Source: CAYUVF01 sp964448045 (GTDB lineage Bacteria > Bacteroidota > Rhodothermia > Rhodothermales > Salinibacteraceae). From it: DNA of 64,000 nt. Positions within the stretch are counted from its first letter, which is position 1, and every line of letters begins with the position of its first letter. The DNA lies in assembly GCA_964448045.1 (NCBI GenBank), contig CAYUVF010000010.1:1-64000 (forward strand), written 5' to 3'. Below the pieces are notes generated by a model that was not told where the DNA came from, did not search any database, and saw only the letters and a program-made list of their open reading frames with translations. Made by a program: the position numbers and the translations under genes. Shown here piece after piece: positions 54,245 to 62,418 of the stretch.

Positions 54245-54958
54245 ATGACTATCCTCTACGTTTTTCCGCATCCCGACGACGAGTCGTTCGGCCCGGCCCC
54301 GATGCTGGTTCGCCAGCGTCGCGAGGGGCACGCCGTCCATCTCTTGACGCTGACGCGCGGCGAGGCGACGTCCCAGCGCCACAAGTACGGTTACTCGAAG
54401 GCGGAAATGGGCGCGGTCCGTTCCGACGAGATGCAGCACGTGGCCGAAGCGCTGGACCTGTCGAGCCTCACCGTGCTCGACTTCCCAGACGGTGGCCTTG
54501 CCACACTCGATCCGCGGGCGCTGGAGGCTGCCATTACCGAGCACATCCGCGCCGTCCAGCCCGATGTCGTCGTGACGTACGCCGTGCACGGCATCAGCGG
54601 CCACCCCGACCACCTCGTGGCCCATGCCGTCGTCAAACGAGTGTTCTGCGCGCTGCGCGACGAGCCGAATGCTGTACCGCAGCGCCTGGGGCTCTTCACG
54701 CTGCCCGATGTGGACGATCCCGACCGGCCCGAGCATCTGAACACGTCGCCCGTCGATGCCATCGACGTGGTGGCGGCGTTCGATGCCGACGATCTCGCCC
54801 GGGCCGAAGAGGCGCTCGCGTGCTACGAAACGTATCAGGACGTGGTGGAAGCGCACGAGCCGTTGCGCTCGGTTCGCGAGGGCATTTGCCTGGAGCTGTT
54901 TGAGGAGACATTCGATCCGCCGCTCGATGCGCTGACGGAGGCGCTGCCCGCCACCTGA
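54245..54958 (+). CDS. PIG-L family deacetylase (LmbE-like)
   Basis: A 237-residue zinc-dependent N-deacetylase. The zinc motifs are intact: FPHPDDESFGPAPMLVRQRREGHAVHLLTLTRG at the N-terminus and HGISGHPDHLVAHAVVKR in the middle. The E-M-x-x-V-R-S-D-E-M-Q segment and the LDFPDGGL loop are also typical. Substrates in the family range from GlcNAc conjugates (bacillithiol BshB, mycothiol MshB) to antibiotic precursors, and no thiol-biosynthesis partner (BshA/C) is visible here. Function in this organism is therefore open. Confidence 0.88.
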   Translation: MTILYVFPHPDDESFGPAPMLVRQRREGHAVHLLTLTRGEATSQRHKYGYSKAEMGAVRSDEMQHVAEALDLSSLTVLDFPDGGLATLDPRALEAAITEHIRAVQPDVVVTYAVHGISGHPDHLVAHAVVKRVFCALRDEPNAVPQRLGLFTLPDVDDPDRPEHLNTSPVDAIDVVAAFDADDLARAEEALACYETYQDVVEAHEPLRSVREGICLELFEETFDPPLDALTEALPAT

Positions 54959-55117
54959 GGACAGATGCGCCGTGGAACGAACGGAAGCAGCCGCGCGTCG
55001 ACCTAACGAGCGGTGCGTGCGGATCGGCAGGTTTAATACTGGCGTAACAAGGGACTGGGTGGTTGCTTGTTACCTTACAAGTCCACCCTCGCTGTATCCC
55101 CCTCGGATGATCTGCCC

Positions 55118-55867
55118 ATGACCGACTCTCCGGCTGCACCCTCTGATTCGCCTCCGACCATGGACGAAACGCACGACGACGCGGCTACCATTCTGATCGT
55201 CGATGACGAAGACGATATTCTCGATCTGCTCCAGTATAACCTCGGGCAGGAAGGCTTTGAGACGGAGGTGGCCCGCGACGGCGTCGAGGCGCTCGAAAAA
55301 GCGCGCCAGATGGATCCCGATCTCATTATCCTCGATGTGATGATGCCTAAGATGGACGGCGTCGAAGTGTGCAAACGCATCCGGCAAGATGCCCACCTGC
55401 GGACGACGCCTATCCTGATGCTCACGGCTCGCACCGAGGAGGAAGACCAGGTCGCCGGCCTCGACGTCGGCGCCGACATTTACATCGGCAAGCCGGTCTC
55501 TGTGCCGGTGCTCATCAGCCAGACGAACGCGCTGCTGCGCACGGCCCGCCGCACCGAGACGCCGCCCGATATGCTGGCGGTGCACGACCTGAAAGTCGAT
55601 CGCGACCGCTACCTCGTCTATCAGGAAACCGAGGAGGGCGAGGACAAGGAAATGCGCTTCCCGCGCAAGGAGTTTGAGCTGCTCTATTTCATGGCTTCGC
55701 ATCCGGGCAAGGTGTTTTCCCGGCAGGAGTTGCTGGATGAAGTCTGGGGTCCCGATGTCTACGTGGTCGACCGGACGGTGGACGTGCACGTGCGCAAGAT
55801 TCGCGAGAAGATTGGTAGCGACTACATCGAGACAGTGAAGGGGGTGGGCTACAAGTTTCGCGAGTAA
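55118..55867 (+). CDS. PhoB/OmpR-family response regulator
   Basis: A 249-residue two-component regulator. After an acidic 25-residue lead, the receiver domain has the acidic pocket (ILIVDDEDDIL), the phospho-acceptor aspartate in LIILDVMMPKMDG, the TAR block (MLTARTEEEDQVAGLDVGAD) and the conserved lysine in IYIGKPVS. A winged-helix output domain ends it (FPRKEFELLYFMASHPGKVFSRQELLDEVWG ... VDVHVRKIREKIGSDYIETVKGVGYKFRE). The switch-loop sequence is ADIYIGKP, not the usual ADDYI(T/V)KP. The kinase gene follows 91 bp later. Confidence 0.93.
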   Translation: MTDSPAAPSDSPPTMDETHDDAATILIVDDEDDILDLLQYNLGQEGFETEVARDGVEALEKARQMDPDLIILDVMMPKMDGVEVCKRIRQDAHLRTTPILMLTARTEEEDQVAGLDVGADIYIGKPVSVPVLISQTNALLRTARRTETPPDMLAVHDLKVDRDRYLVYQETEEGEDKEMRFPRKEFELLYFMASHPGKVFSRQELLDEVWGPDVYVVDRTVDVHVRKIREKIGSDYIETVKGVGYKFRE

Positions 55868-55958
55868 GCGAGGGGCCGGATGGAACGCGGGGACCGCCCC
55901 GGCGGGTATCAATCCCGTAGCTCGCCCGCATCTGGCCCGATGAGCCCTTGTCCCACGT

Positions 55959-57059
55959 ATGAGTACGCTAACCCTGCAGGAGCGCTGGCGCCGATCGCGC
56001 CTCAACCGCATTTCGCTGAAAATCGCTGTCGCGGTCGGGGGCGGTGCGACGATGCTCGCGGCCCTGCTCCTCCAGCAGCCGTGGTGGGCCGATGGATTGG
56101 CCGGGGTGCTCATGGGCGTTGTCGCCTTCGCCGCCGCGTACGGATGGCTCGTCCATCGTCTCCAACTGGCCTACTCCACCCTCCGGCAGATCCGCCATCA
56201 CCAGTTCGACAACCTGGAGGCGGCCTCGGTGCCGCGCGGGGACGAGCTCAACACGCTCATCTGGCAGGTTTACCGCACCGGGCAGAAGCTGGAGAACGAG
56301 ATCCGCGAGCTGAAGCGCATCGAGAACTACCGGCGCGAGTTTATCGGCAACGTGTCGCACGAGCTCAAGACGCCCATCTTTTCCGTGCAGGGCTTCGCCG
56401 AGACGCTGCTCGACGGCGCGCTGGAGGACGAATCGGTCAACCGCTCGTTCGTCGAAAAAATCCTCCGCAACGTCAAGCGGCTCGACAATCTGGCGCGCGA
56501 CCTCTCGGCCATCTCGCGCATCGAGACGGGGCAGCTGGAGATGAAGATGGCACCGTTCAACATGAGCGCGCTGATCGACGAGGTGGTCGAGTCGCTGGAG
56601 ATGAAGGCCAAGGAGAAAGACATCCAGCTGAGCAAGCAGGTGGCCGGCGAGTTGCCGTGGGTGCGCGGCGATCGCGAGCGGATCCGGCAGGTGATCGTCA
56701 ACCTCGCCGACAACGCCATCAAGTACAATCATCTGGGGGGGCACGTCGAAATCGTCGCGCGCTATCGCCCTGATGGCGAAGTCAAAGTGTCGGTCGTGGA
56801 CGACGGTATCGGGGTGCCGCAGGAGCACATTGAGCGGCTGACCGAGCGGTTCTACCGGGTCGACAAGAGCCGGTCGCGCAATCAGGGCGGTACGGGCCTG
56901 GGGCTTGCCATCGTGAAGCATATCCTGGGCGCGCACGACCGCAAACTGATGATCGAGAGCCAGGCGGGCAGCGGTTCGACCTTCGGATTTACGCTGCCGG
57001 CCGCCATGCGGGAGACCAACGGGGCCTCGGCGGTAGAGGCCGACGCGAACAAATCGTAG
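55959..57059 (+). CDS. PhoR-like sensor histidine kinase
   Basis: A 366-residue membrane kinase, partner of the response regulator just upstream. Two N-terminal membrane segments (ISLKIAVAVGGGATMLAALLL and WADGLAGVLMGVVAFAAAYGWLVHRL) leave almost no periplasmic loop, as in PhoR. A HAMP/coiled-coil linker leads to HisKA, with the phospho-histidine in FIGNVSHELKTPIFSVQGFAETLLDG, then HATPase (NLADNAIKYN, DDGIGVP, FYRVDKSRSRNQGGTGLGLAIVKHIL). The lack of a PAS domain and of a periplasmic sensor suggests control by a membrane partner. Phosphate control is a family guess; no pst or pho genes are adjacent. Confidence 0.92.
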   Translation: MSTLTLQERWRRSRLNRISLKIAVAVGGGATMLAALLLQQPWWADGLAGVLMGVVAFAAAYGWLVHRLQLAYSTLRQIRHHQFDNLEAASVPRGDELNTLIWQVYRTGQKLENEIRELKRIENYRREFIGNVSHELKTPIFSVQGFAETLLDGALEDESVNRSFVEKILRNVKRLDNLARDLSAISRIETGQLEMKMAPFNMSALIDEVVESLEMKAKEKDIQLSKQVAGELPWVRGDRERIRQVIVNLADNAIKYNHLGGHVEIVARYRPDGEVKVSVVDDGIGVPQEHIERLTERFYRVDKSRSRNQGGTGLGLAIVKHILGAHDRKLMIESQAGSGSTFGFTLPAAMRETNGASAVEADANKS

Positions 57060-57148
57060 GGGTTCTGTTACAGGTGATCCGTTGATGGTTTCGCCTGCGC
57101 CCCACACCTTATTTACGCATCGATGCGTCGCACCCTGCCCCCTGCCCG

Positions 57149-57904
57149 ATGATCCGTAAGGCATACGTTCTCGACCGCCCGCAGCGGCTGTTTGTCATCT
57201 GCGCGGCCGTCTTTCTGACGGCGCTCGTCGTCGCCGAGGCCACGGCCAGCAAGTTCTTCACGGCGTTCGAGCTGCCGTTTGCCCTCTCCATCTTCGGGAT
57301 GGAGTTCACGCGCGTGACGATGACGGCGGGTGTGATCGCCTTCCCCATCACGTTCATCATCACGGACGTGCTCAACGAGTACTACGGCAAGCGCGGCATC
57401 CGCTTTGTGACGTTCGTGGGGATGGCGATGATCTGCTTCGAGTTCCTGCTGCTGTACGTGGCGCTCGAAGTGCCGGTCGACCCCAGCTCGCCGGTGCCGC
57501 AGGAGGCGTTCGACCAGGTCTTTGGCAACTCGCTGCGCGTCATCGTGGGGAGCCTGACGGCGTATCTCATCGGGCAGCTCGTGGACATCACGCTGTTCCA
57601 CTGGCTGCGGCAGCTCACCAACGGCAAAGCGCTGTGGCTGCGCGCGACGGGGTCGACCTTCGGCTCGCAGTTCATCGACACGTTTATTGTTCTCACGGTG
57701 GCCTTCGCCGGCCAGCTGGCGTTTCAGGAGATCATCGCGATCACGCTGTTCAACTACGCCTACAAGTTCATCATCGCCGTCGTCATCACGCCCATCATCT
57801 ACATGGTCCACTGGGCGATGGACGCCTACCTTGGCCACGAGATGGCCGAGGAGCTCATCGAGCGCGCCGAGCGGGGTGAGCAGCCCGCGGTGGCCGAGGG
57901 ATGA
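57149..57904 (+). CDS. yhhQ: Queuosine precursor transporter (YhhQ family)
   Basis: A 251-residue inner-membrane protein of the VUT/YhhQ family, which imports pre-Q0 or related queuosine precursors. Six or so hydrophobic segments are visible, with the family-specific TVIAEATASKFF-like stretch (ALVVAEATASKFFTAF), PITFIITDVLNEYYGKRGIRFVTF, and STFGSQFIDTFIVLTVAFAG near the last helices. The family is seen in bacteria that salvage the tRNA-modification precursor. Two tandem CCCTGCC heptamers lie directly before the ATG (57133-57146). Downstream genes are on the opposite strand. Confidence 0.88.
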   Translation: MIRKAYVLDRPQRLFVICAAVFLTALVVAEATASKFFTAFELPFALSIFGMEFTRVTMTAGVIAFPITFIITDVLNEYYGKRGIRFVTFVGMAMICFEFLLLYVALEVPVDPSSPVPQEAFDQVFGNSLRVIVGSLTAYLIGQLVDITLFHWLRQLTNGKALWLRATGSTFGSQFIDTFIVLTVAFAGQLAFQEIIAITLFNYAYKFIIAVVITPIIYMVHWAMDAYLGHEMAEELIERAERGEQPAVAEG

Positions 57905-57909
57905 AGGGA

Positions 57910-58149
57910 TCAGCGGAAGAGGCGCAGGATCAGGTTGATGAGCAGGGTCAGCACGAGGCTGAGGAGGAGCATCGTCGTGAGCGGGACGTAGATGCGCGTG
58001 CTGCCGCTCGTCCACGACAGATCGCCCGGCAGCTGCCCGAGGTGGATGAACCGCCCGAGCAGCCAGAGCAGCCCGCCGAGCGCGACCAGGCCAAGCCCGC
58101 CCCCGATGAGCAGCCGCGCAACCGCCGTCACGGATCCGTCATCGGGCAT
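57910..58149 (-). CDS. DUF2905 small membrane protein
   Basis: A 79-residue inner-membrane protein of the DUF2905 family, from the ATG at 58149. The pattern ARLLIGGGLGLVALGGLLWLLGRFIHLGQLPGDLSW ... IYVPLTTMLLLSLVLTLLINLILRLFR gives two membrane segments flanking a short periplasmic loop with the conserved LPGD. Function is unknown for the whole family. It ends five bases after the convergent transporter gene. Confidence 0.85.
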   Translation of the reverse strand: MPDDGSVTAVARLLIGGGLGLVALGGLLWLLGRFIHLGQLPGDLSWTSGSTRIYVPLTTMLLLSLVLTLLINLILRLFR

Positions 58150-58155
58150 GGTGCA

Positions 58156-58191
58156 GGGGAGTAAACGACGTGAGGGGAGTAAACGACGTGA
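58156..58191. repeat. 18-bp tandem duplication upstream of DUF2905
   Basis: GGGGAGTAAACGACGTGA occurs twice in direct tandem (58156-58173 and 58174-58191), in the spacer between ilvE and DUF2905, both on the minus strand. Confidence 0.8.
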
Positions 58192-58259
58192 AGCGCAGCA
58201 CGCCGGGGCGCACCACGCTTCACGGGGACAGCGATTCGGATGGAGTGCAGCCGTCGCGG

Positions 58260-59192
58260 TCATGCGGTGGCCGCAGGTTCGGGCACGTCGACGAACGTGA
58301 GCCAGTCGTGCGGATCCTTTCCTTCGTGCACGATCTCGAAGAAGGCCTCTTGCAGTTCTCTGGTGATCGGGCCGCGCGTGCCGTCGCCGATCGTGTAGTT
58401 ATCGACTGAGCGGATTGGAGTAACCTCGGCGGCGGTGCCAGTAAAGAAGAGTTCGTCGGCGATGTAGAGCACTTCGCGGGGCAGGCGCTTCTCGATGATT
58501 TCGTAGCCCCGCTCACGCGCCAGCGTCATGATGGCGTCGCGGGTGATGCCCGGCAGAATGGAGAGGCCCGTTGGCGCCGTGTACAGCTTGCCGTCGTGCA
58601 CCACGAAGAGGTTCTCGCCGCTGCCCTCGGCCAGGTAGCCGCCCGTGCTCAGCATGATGCCTTCCACCTTGCCGTTCTTGACGGCGTTCATCTTCACGAG
58701 CGAGGCGTTGAGATAGTTGCCGCCGGCCTTCGCCATCGCCGGGTGCGTGTTCGGAGCCATCCGGTTCCAGTTGGCCACTTCCACGTCCACGCCTTTCTGC
58801 AGCGCTTCATCGCCGAGGTAAGTGCCCCACTCCCAGACGATGATGACGGTCTCGACCTTGTTCTGCAGCGGGTTCACGCCCATCGGGCCCATGCCGCGGA
58901 AGACGAGCGGACGGATGTAGCACTCGGCCAGTCCACTATTTTCGATCGTATCGATGGCCGCCGCCTCCAGTTCGTCCTGCGAGTACGGGATGTCCATCCG
59001 GTAGATCTTGGCCGAGTCGACGAGCCGGCGCATGTGCTGGTCCAGCCGGAAGATCGCCGAGCCACGATCCGTCTCGTAACAGCGAATGCCTTCGAAGACG
59101 GACGAGCCGTAGTGGAGGACGTGCGAGAGGACATGGATGTTGGCGTCCTCGTGCGGAACGAGTTCGCCGTTGAACCAGATGTCGGGCTTCAT
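58260..59192 (-). CDS. ilvE: Branched-chain amino acid aminotransferase
   Basis: This PLP enzyme of fold type IV transfers amino groups to the keto acids of valine, leucine and isoleucine. It is 310 residues. Signatures are IWFNGELVPHEDANIHVLSHVLHYGSSVFEGIRCYET at the N-terminus, RPLVFRGMGPMGVNP, the PLP lysine in AMAKAGGNYLNASLVK, GYLAEGSGENLFVVHDGKLYTAP, and FFTGTAAEVTPIRSVDNYTIGDG. It is a single gene here. The window also contains HMG-CoA lyase for the reverse (leucine breakdown) direction, but there is no operon link. Confidence 0.96.
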   Translation of the reverse strand: MKPDIWFNGELVPHEDANIHVLSHVLHYGSSVFEGIRCYETDRGSAIFRLDQHMRRLVDSAKIYRMDIPYSQDELEAAAIDTIENSGLAECYIRPLVFRGMGPMGVNPLQNKVETVIIVWEWGTYLGDEALQKGVDVEVANWNRMAPNTHPAMAKAGGNYLNASLVKMNAVKNGKVEGIMLSTGGYLAEGSGENLFVVHDGKLYTAPTGLSILPGITRDAIMTLARERGYEIIEKRLPREVLYIADELFFTGTAAEVTPIRSVDNYTIGDGTRGPITRELQEAFFEIVHEGKDPHDWLTFVDVPEPAATA

Positions 59193-59272
59193 AACGCGAG
59201 AAAAATGTTAGGCGATGGAAGAAACGGCGGCCAAAATGACAACGGGACCCGCCTAAAAAGGTTCAGGCTCCA

Positions 59273-60007
59273 CTAAAAATTGGAAGCGCTTCGAGCCGGG
59301 GCCGATGCGGTACGGATGGACGGGGGGGCCAGTGCAAACCGCCCAATCGTCCACAGGATTTTGGCCGACGCCTTGACGGTGCCGGAGACGGTACCGGTGA
59401 TCTTCGAAACGCCCACGCGCCGCCGGTACGACACCGGCACCTCGCGGATGCGCAGCCCAGCCTGCACGGCCTTGATCTGCATCTCGATGGTCCAGCCGAA
59501 CGTCTTGTCCTGCATGTCGAGCGCCAGCAGATCGCGAAAGCGGATCGCGCGGAACGGGCCGAGGTCGGTGTAGTCGGCGCCCCAGATCCAGCGCATGAGC
59601 GTGCACGCCACCCGGTTGCCGATCTGCGCCTGCGGCAACATAGCGCCGGGCTCCGTCTCCCCGCGGATGCGCGATCCCAGCACGAAGTCGGCGGCGTCGC
59701 GGCGGATCGGGTCGACGAGGCGGGGCATCTCATCGGGGTGGTCGCTGTAGTCGCCGTCGAGGAAGACGACGATGTCGGGCTGTTTCATTTTGGCGTAGTC
59801 GATGCCGCGGAGGCAGGCGTAGCCGTAGCCCTGGCGCAGCTCGGTGAGCACGGTGGCGCCGGCGGCGCGGGCGTTGCGCTCGGTCGCATCCGTCGATGCA
59901 TTGTTGACGACGACAATCTCATCGACGAGATCGGATGGGATATCGCCGATGACGCGGCCGATGGCGCGCGCTTCGTTGAAGGCAGGGATGATGACGAGCG
60001 TGTGCAC
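59273..60007 (-). CDS. Family 2 glycosyltransferase (dolichyl-phosphate mannosyltransferase-like)
   Basis: A 244-residue GT-A fold glycosyltransferase. It begins TLVIIPAFNEARAIGRVIGDIP with the nucleotide-binding core, followed by VNNASTDATERNARAAGATVL, the metal-binding DxD in IVVFLDGDYSDHPDEMPRL, and GSRIRGETEPGAML. Ending near SYRRRVGVSKITGTVSGTVKASAKILWTI, it resembles enzymes that load sugars onto polyprenyl phosphate or glycosylate envelope lipids. There is no C-terminal membrane domain. Substrates are unknown. Confidence 0.87.
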   Translation of the reverse strand: MHTLVIIPAFNEARAIGRVIGDIPSDLVDEIVVVNNASTDATERNARAAGATVLTELRQGYGYACLRGIDYAKMKQPDIVVFLDGDYSDHPDEMPRLVDPIRRDAADFVLGSRIRGETEPGAMLPQAQIGNRVACTLMRWIWGADYTDLGPFRAIRFRDLLALDMQDKTFGWTIEMQIKAVQAGLRIREVPVSYRRRVGVSKITGTVSGTVKASAKILWTIGRFALAPPSIRTASAPARSASNF

Positions 60008-60013
60008 GGGGCA

Positions 60014-60048
60014 AGTGGTGAAGCGCGAGTGGCGAAGGGCGAATGAGA
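60014..60048. repeat. Period-7 array upstream of the glycosyltransferase
   Basis: Five heptamers AGTGGTG, AAGCGCG, AGTGGCG, AAGGGCG and AATGAGA lie just before the glycosyltransferase start, in the spacer to the GNAT gene on the same strand. Confidence 0.5.
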
Positions 60049-60059
60049 AAAGAACTCAG

Positions 60060-60157
60060 TTTGTCATTCTGAAGTTTGTCATTCTGAGCTTGACTCAGAA
60101 TCTCCCCGAAAGGGCGGCGTCTTCTTCGGTGAGATCCCGGATCAGGTCCGGGATGAC
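60060..60157. repeat. REP-like hairpins in the GNAT-glycosyltransferase spacer
   Basis: TTTGTCATTCTGAAG is repeated in tandem as TTTGTCATTCTGAGC (60060-60089). The second unit pairs with CTCAGAAT to form a perfect 8-bp stem (60081-60101). A separate hairpin, GATCCCGGA/TCCGGGATGAC (60133-60157), has the same arm sequence as cassette repeat copy 1a, but without the inserted core. Confidence 0.65.
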
Positions 60158-60196
60158 ACGTTGGTTTTTTGCTCAGTGGGCGGAAAGCTCACTGCG

Positions 60197-60685
60197 TTAC
60201 GCCGGTTCAGCCGCTGCGACCGATTCGATGGCCGCGCGGTCGAGGCGCATCGTCGTCCAGTCGTCCAGCGGCTCGGCGCCGAGCTGCTCGTAGAAGGCGA
60301 TGGCGGGTTCGTTCCAGTCGAGCACGGCCCAGTCGAGGCGTTGGCAGCCGCGCTCGGCGGCCATCTGCGCCACGCGCTGTAACAGCCCGAAGCCAATCCC
60401 CTGCCCGCGGTGTTCGGGGCGGACGAACAGGTCTTCGAGATACAGGCCGAAGTTGGTCAGGAACGTCGAGTAGTTGTGGAAGAAGAGCGCAAAACCCACG
60501 GCCGTACCGTCGCCGGTTTCAGCGAGCAGCGCCTCGCAGCGCGGCTGGGCCTCGGGGGCCAGTTGGCGGCGGAGCGCCTCGGCATCCGGATGGGCCTCGT
60601 CGCGGGGCTTCTCGTACTCGGCCAGCTCCAGGATGAGCTGCACCAGCGTGGGCGCATCGTCGGGCGTCGCGCGGCGAATCGTCAT
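60197..60685 (-). CDS. GNAT-family N-acetyltransferase
   Basis: A 162-residue acetyltransferase from the ATG at 60685. MTIRRATPDDAPTLVQLILELAEYEK is the usual GNAT start. YLEDLFVRPEHRGQGIGFGLLQRVAQMAAERGCQRLDWAVLDWNEPAIAFYEQLGAEPLDDW carries the acetyl-CoA motif (RGQGIG) and the conserved tyrosine. The FALFFHNYSTFLTNFGLYLEDLFV stretch is characteristic of the spermidine/diamine acetyltransferase (SSAT-like) subgroup, so a small amine substrate is likely but not proven. Confidence 0.87.
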   Translation of the reverse strand: MTIRRATPDDAPTLVQLILELAEYEKPRDEAHPDAEALRRQLAPEAQPRCEALLAETGDGTAVGFALFFHNYSTFLTNFGLYLEDLFVRPEHRGQGIGFGLLQRVAQMAAERGCQRLDWAVLDWNEPAIAFYEQLGAEPLDDWTTMRLDRAAIESVAAAEPA

Positions 60686-60737
60686 TTCGGATGGGCGAGG
60701 AGCGAATTTCGAGTTGGCGGGGGACCGTGGTGCACCG

Positions 60738-60774
60738 TCGACATTCGAGGCTCGACATTCGAGGCTCGACATTC
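60738..60774. repeat. Period-7 (14-bp) array upstream of GNAT
   Basis: TCGACATTCGAGGC occurs twice in tandem, followed by a partial third unit (TCGACATTCG). Each unit is two heptamers. The array lies in the spacer between the GNAT gene and the MoxR-like gene, on the same strand, and ends four bases before the latter's stop. Confidence 0.8.
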
Positions 60775-60778
60775 GCAC

Positions 60779-62320
60779 CTATCGATAGCGGCTCAGCAGA
60801 TCGTCATCATCGTCGTCAAAATCGTCCTCATCGAAGTCATCCTCATCAAAGCCCGAAAGCATCGAGCCCATGATATCGTTGTAGGTCTGCTCGCCATCGG
60901 CAAACTCCTTCCCGATGAGCGAATTCTGGTGCAGCGCCTCCAGCACGAACTCCATCATGGACGCTGCGTCGTGCGGTGTGCGGGGCGAGGTGTGCGTCTC
61001 CACGAGCGATTTCAGTCCGTCCACCGCATCGAGTGCCTGGGCGTAATCGGTGAAGGACTGATCCTGCTCGAAGTCGACCGCATTGCCCTTCGAGAACCAG
61101 TTGAGCACGTCTTTGTACGCCGCGCGGTTGTCCTTGACCGACGGGTCGGGGAAGTAGCGGGGGAAGATACTGCGCACGGCCCGCCCGATGAGGGTGTACG
61201 CCACGTTCTGCGCGCCCTCCTGTTCGCCCTCGTAGACGAGCTCCACCTTGCCCGTAATCGCGGGCTCCACATGCATCAGGTCGCCGATGCGCACGGTCGT
61301 CTCGTCTTCGCCGTTGAGCAGCGCCCGGCGCTCGGCGGCGGAGATGAGGTCTTCGAGCGCGGCCCGCGTCACGCGCACAGAGACGCCCGATTTCTGATCG
61401 ATGTACTCGCTCTCGCGCGCCTCGAAAGCGATCTGTTCGATGATCTCGCGGAAGTAGTGCGGCACGTGCACGTCCACGCTCGGCGTATCGGGCAGCCCAT
61501 CGCGCGTCTGCCACGCCTCCTGATTGGTGATCTCGATGCCCGTATCGATCGTCTTCGGGTAGTGGGTGATGATCTGGCTGTCGATCCGGTCCTTCAGCGG
61601 GGTGATCAGGTTGCCGCGGCTCGTGTAGTCCTCCGGATTGGCCGAGAAGACCATCATCACATCCAGCGGAAAGCGGATGTTAAAGCCGCGAATCTGGATG
61701 TCTTGCTCCTCCATGATGTTGAGCAGGCCCACCTGGATGCGCGGCTGGAGGTCGGGCAGCTCGTTGATGGCGAAGATGCCGCGGTTGGTGCGCGGGATGA
61801 TGCCGAAGTGGATGACCTCCTCGTCGGCATAAGTGAGGCGCTGATTGGCGGCCTTGATCGGGTCGATATCGCCGATGAGGTCGGCAATCGTCGTATCCGG
61901 CGTGGCGAGCTTCTCGCCGTAGCGCTCCGCCCGGTGGATCCAGGCGATGGGCGTGTCGTCGCCGTGCTCGTCCACCATCTCGCGCCCGTGCTTCGTGATC
62001 GGCTCGAACGGGCTCTCGTTCAGCGGGCTGCCCTCGATGATCGGGATGTACTCATCGAGCAGATCCGGCAGCATGCGGATGATGCGCGACTTGGCCTGCC
62101 CGCGCAGCCCCAGCAGGATGATGTCGTGCTGGGCCAGGATGGCATTGTGCAGCTGCGGGATCACCGTCCGCTCGAACCCGACGATGCCCGGGAAAATGGT
62201 CTCGCCCGCGCGCAGCTTCTGGATCAGGTTCTTGCGCAGCTCGGCCTTGACGGAGAGCGGTTCGTAGCCGGATTCTTTGAGCGCGCCGAGGGTGGAAATC
62301 GAGGTCAGATCGGTAGCCAT
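60779..62320 (-). CDS. MoxR/magnesium-chelatase-I-like AAA+ ATPase
   Basis: A 513-residue AAA+ protein of the MoxR/ChlI group, chaperone-like ATPases. The P-loop is unusual (LLGLRGQAKSRIIRML, ending in KS, with glutamine in the loop). FAINELPDLQPRIQVGLLNIMEEQDIQIRG contains the Walker B equivalent and the family helix-2 insert, and VFSANPEDYTSRGNLITPLKDRIDSQIITHYP contains sensor and arginine-finger positions. The C-terminal half is helical and ends in a run of Asp and Glu (FDEDDFDEDDFDDDDDDLL), a possible metal-binding or partner-docking tail. No VWA-domain partner, which MoxR proteins usually have, is next to it. Confidence 0.85.
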   Translation of the reverse strand: MATDLTSISTLGALKESGYEPLSVKAELRKNLIQKLRAGETIFPGIVGFERTVIPQLHNAILAQHDIILLGLRGQAKSRIIRMLPDLLDEYIPIIEGSPLNESPFEPITKHGREMVDEHGDDTPIAWIHRAERYGEKLATPDTTIADLIGDIDPIKAANQRLTYADEEVIHFGIIPRTNRGIFAINELPDLQPRIQVGLLNIMEEQDIQIRGFNIRFPLDVMMVFSANPEDYTSRGNLITPLKDRIDSQIITHYPKTIDTGIEITNQEAWQTRDGLPDTPSVDVHVPHYFREIIEQIAFEARESEYIDQKSGVSVRVTRAALEDLISAAERRALLNGEDETTVRIGDLMHVEPAITGKVELVYEGEQEGAQNVAYTLIGRAVRSIFPRYFPDPSVKDNRAAYKDVLNWFSKGNAVDFEQDQSFTDYAQALDAVDGLKSLVETHTSPRTPHDAASMMEFVLEALHQNSLIGKEFADGEQTYNDIMGSMLSGFDEDDFDEDDFDDDDDDLLSRYR

Positions 62321-62418
62321 GCGGCGGTCGGTCGGGAGACTGAGGAGGGAGCCGTGACGGGGAGAAGTGGCACGCGGCCTCCGGGGTGCTGTTCCCCTTT
62401 AGGCGGGCTCCAGACTGA

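Noticed and set aside
55067..55117. Longer start for the PhoB-like regulator
   Set aside because: The extra 17 residues do not resemble a receiver-domain N-terminus, and the ATG at 55118 already gives an extended lead.
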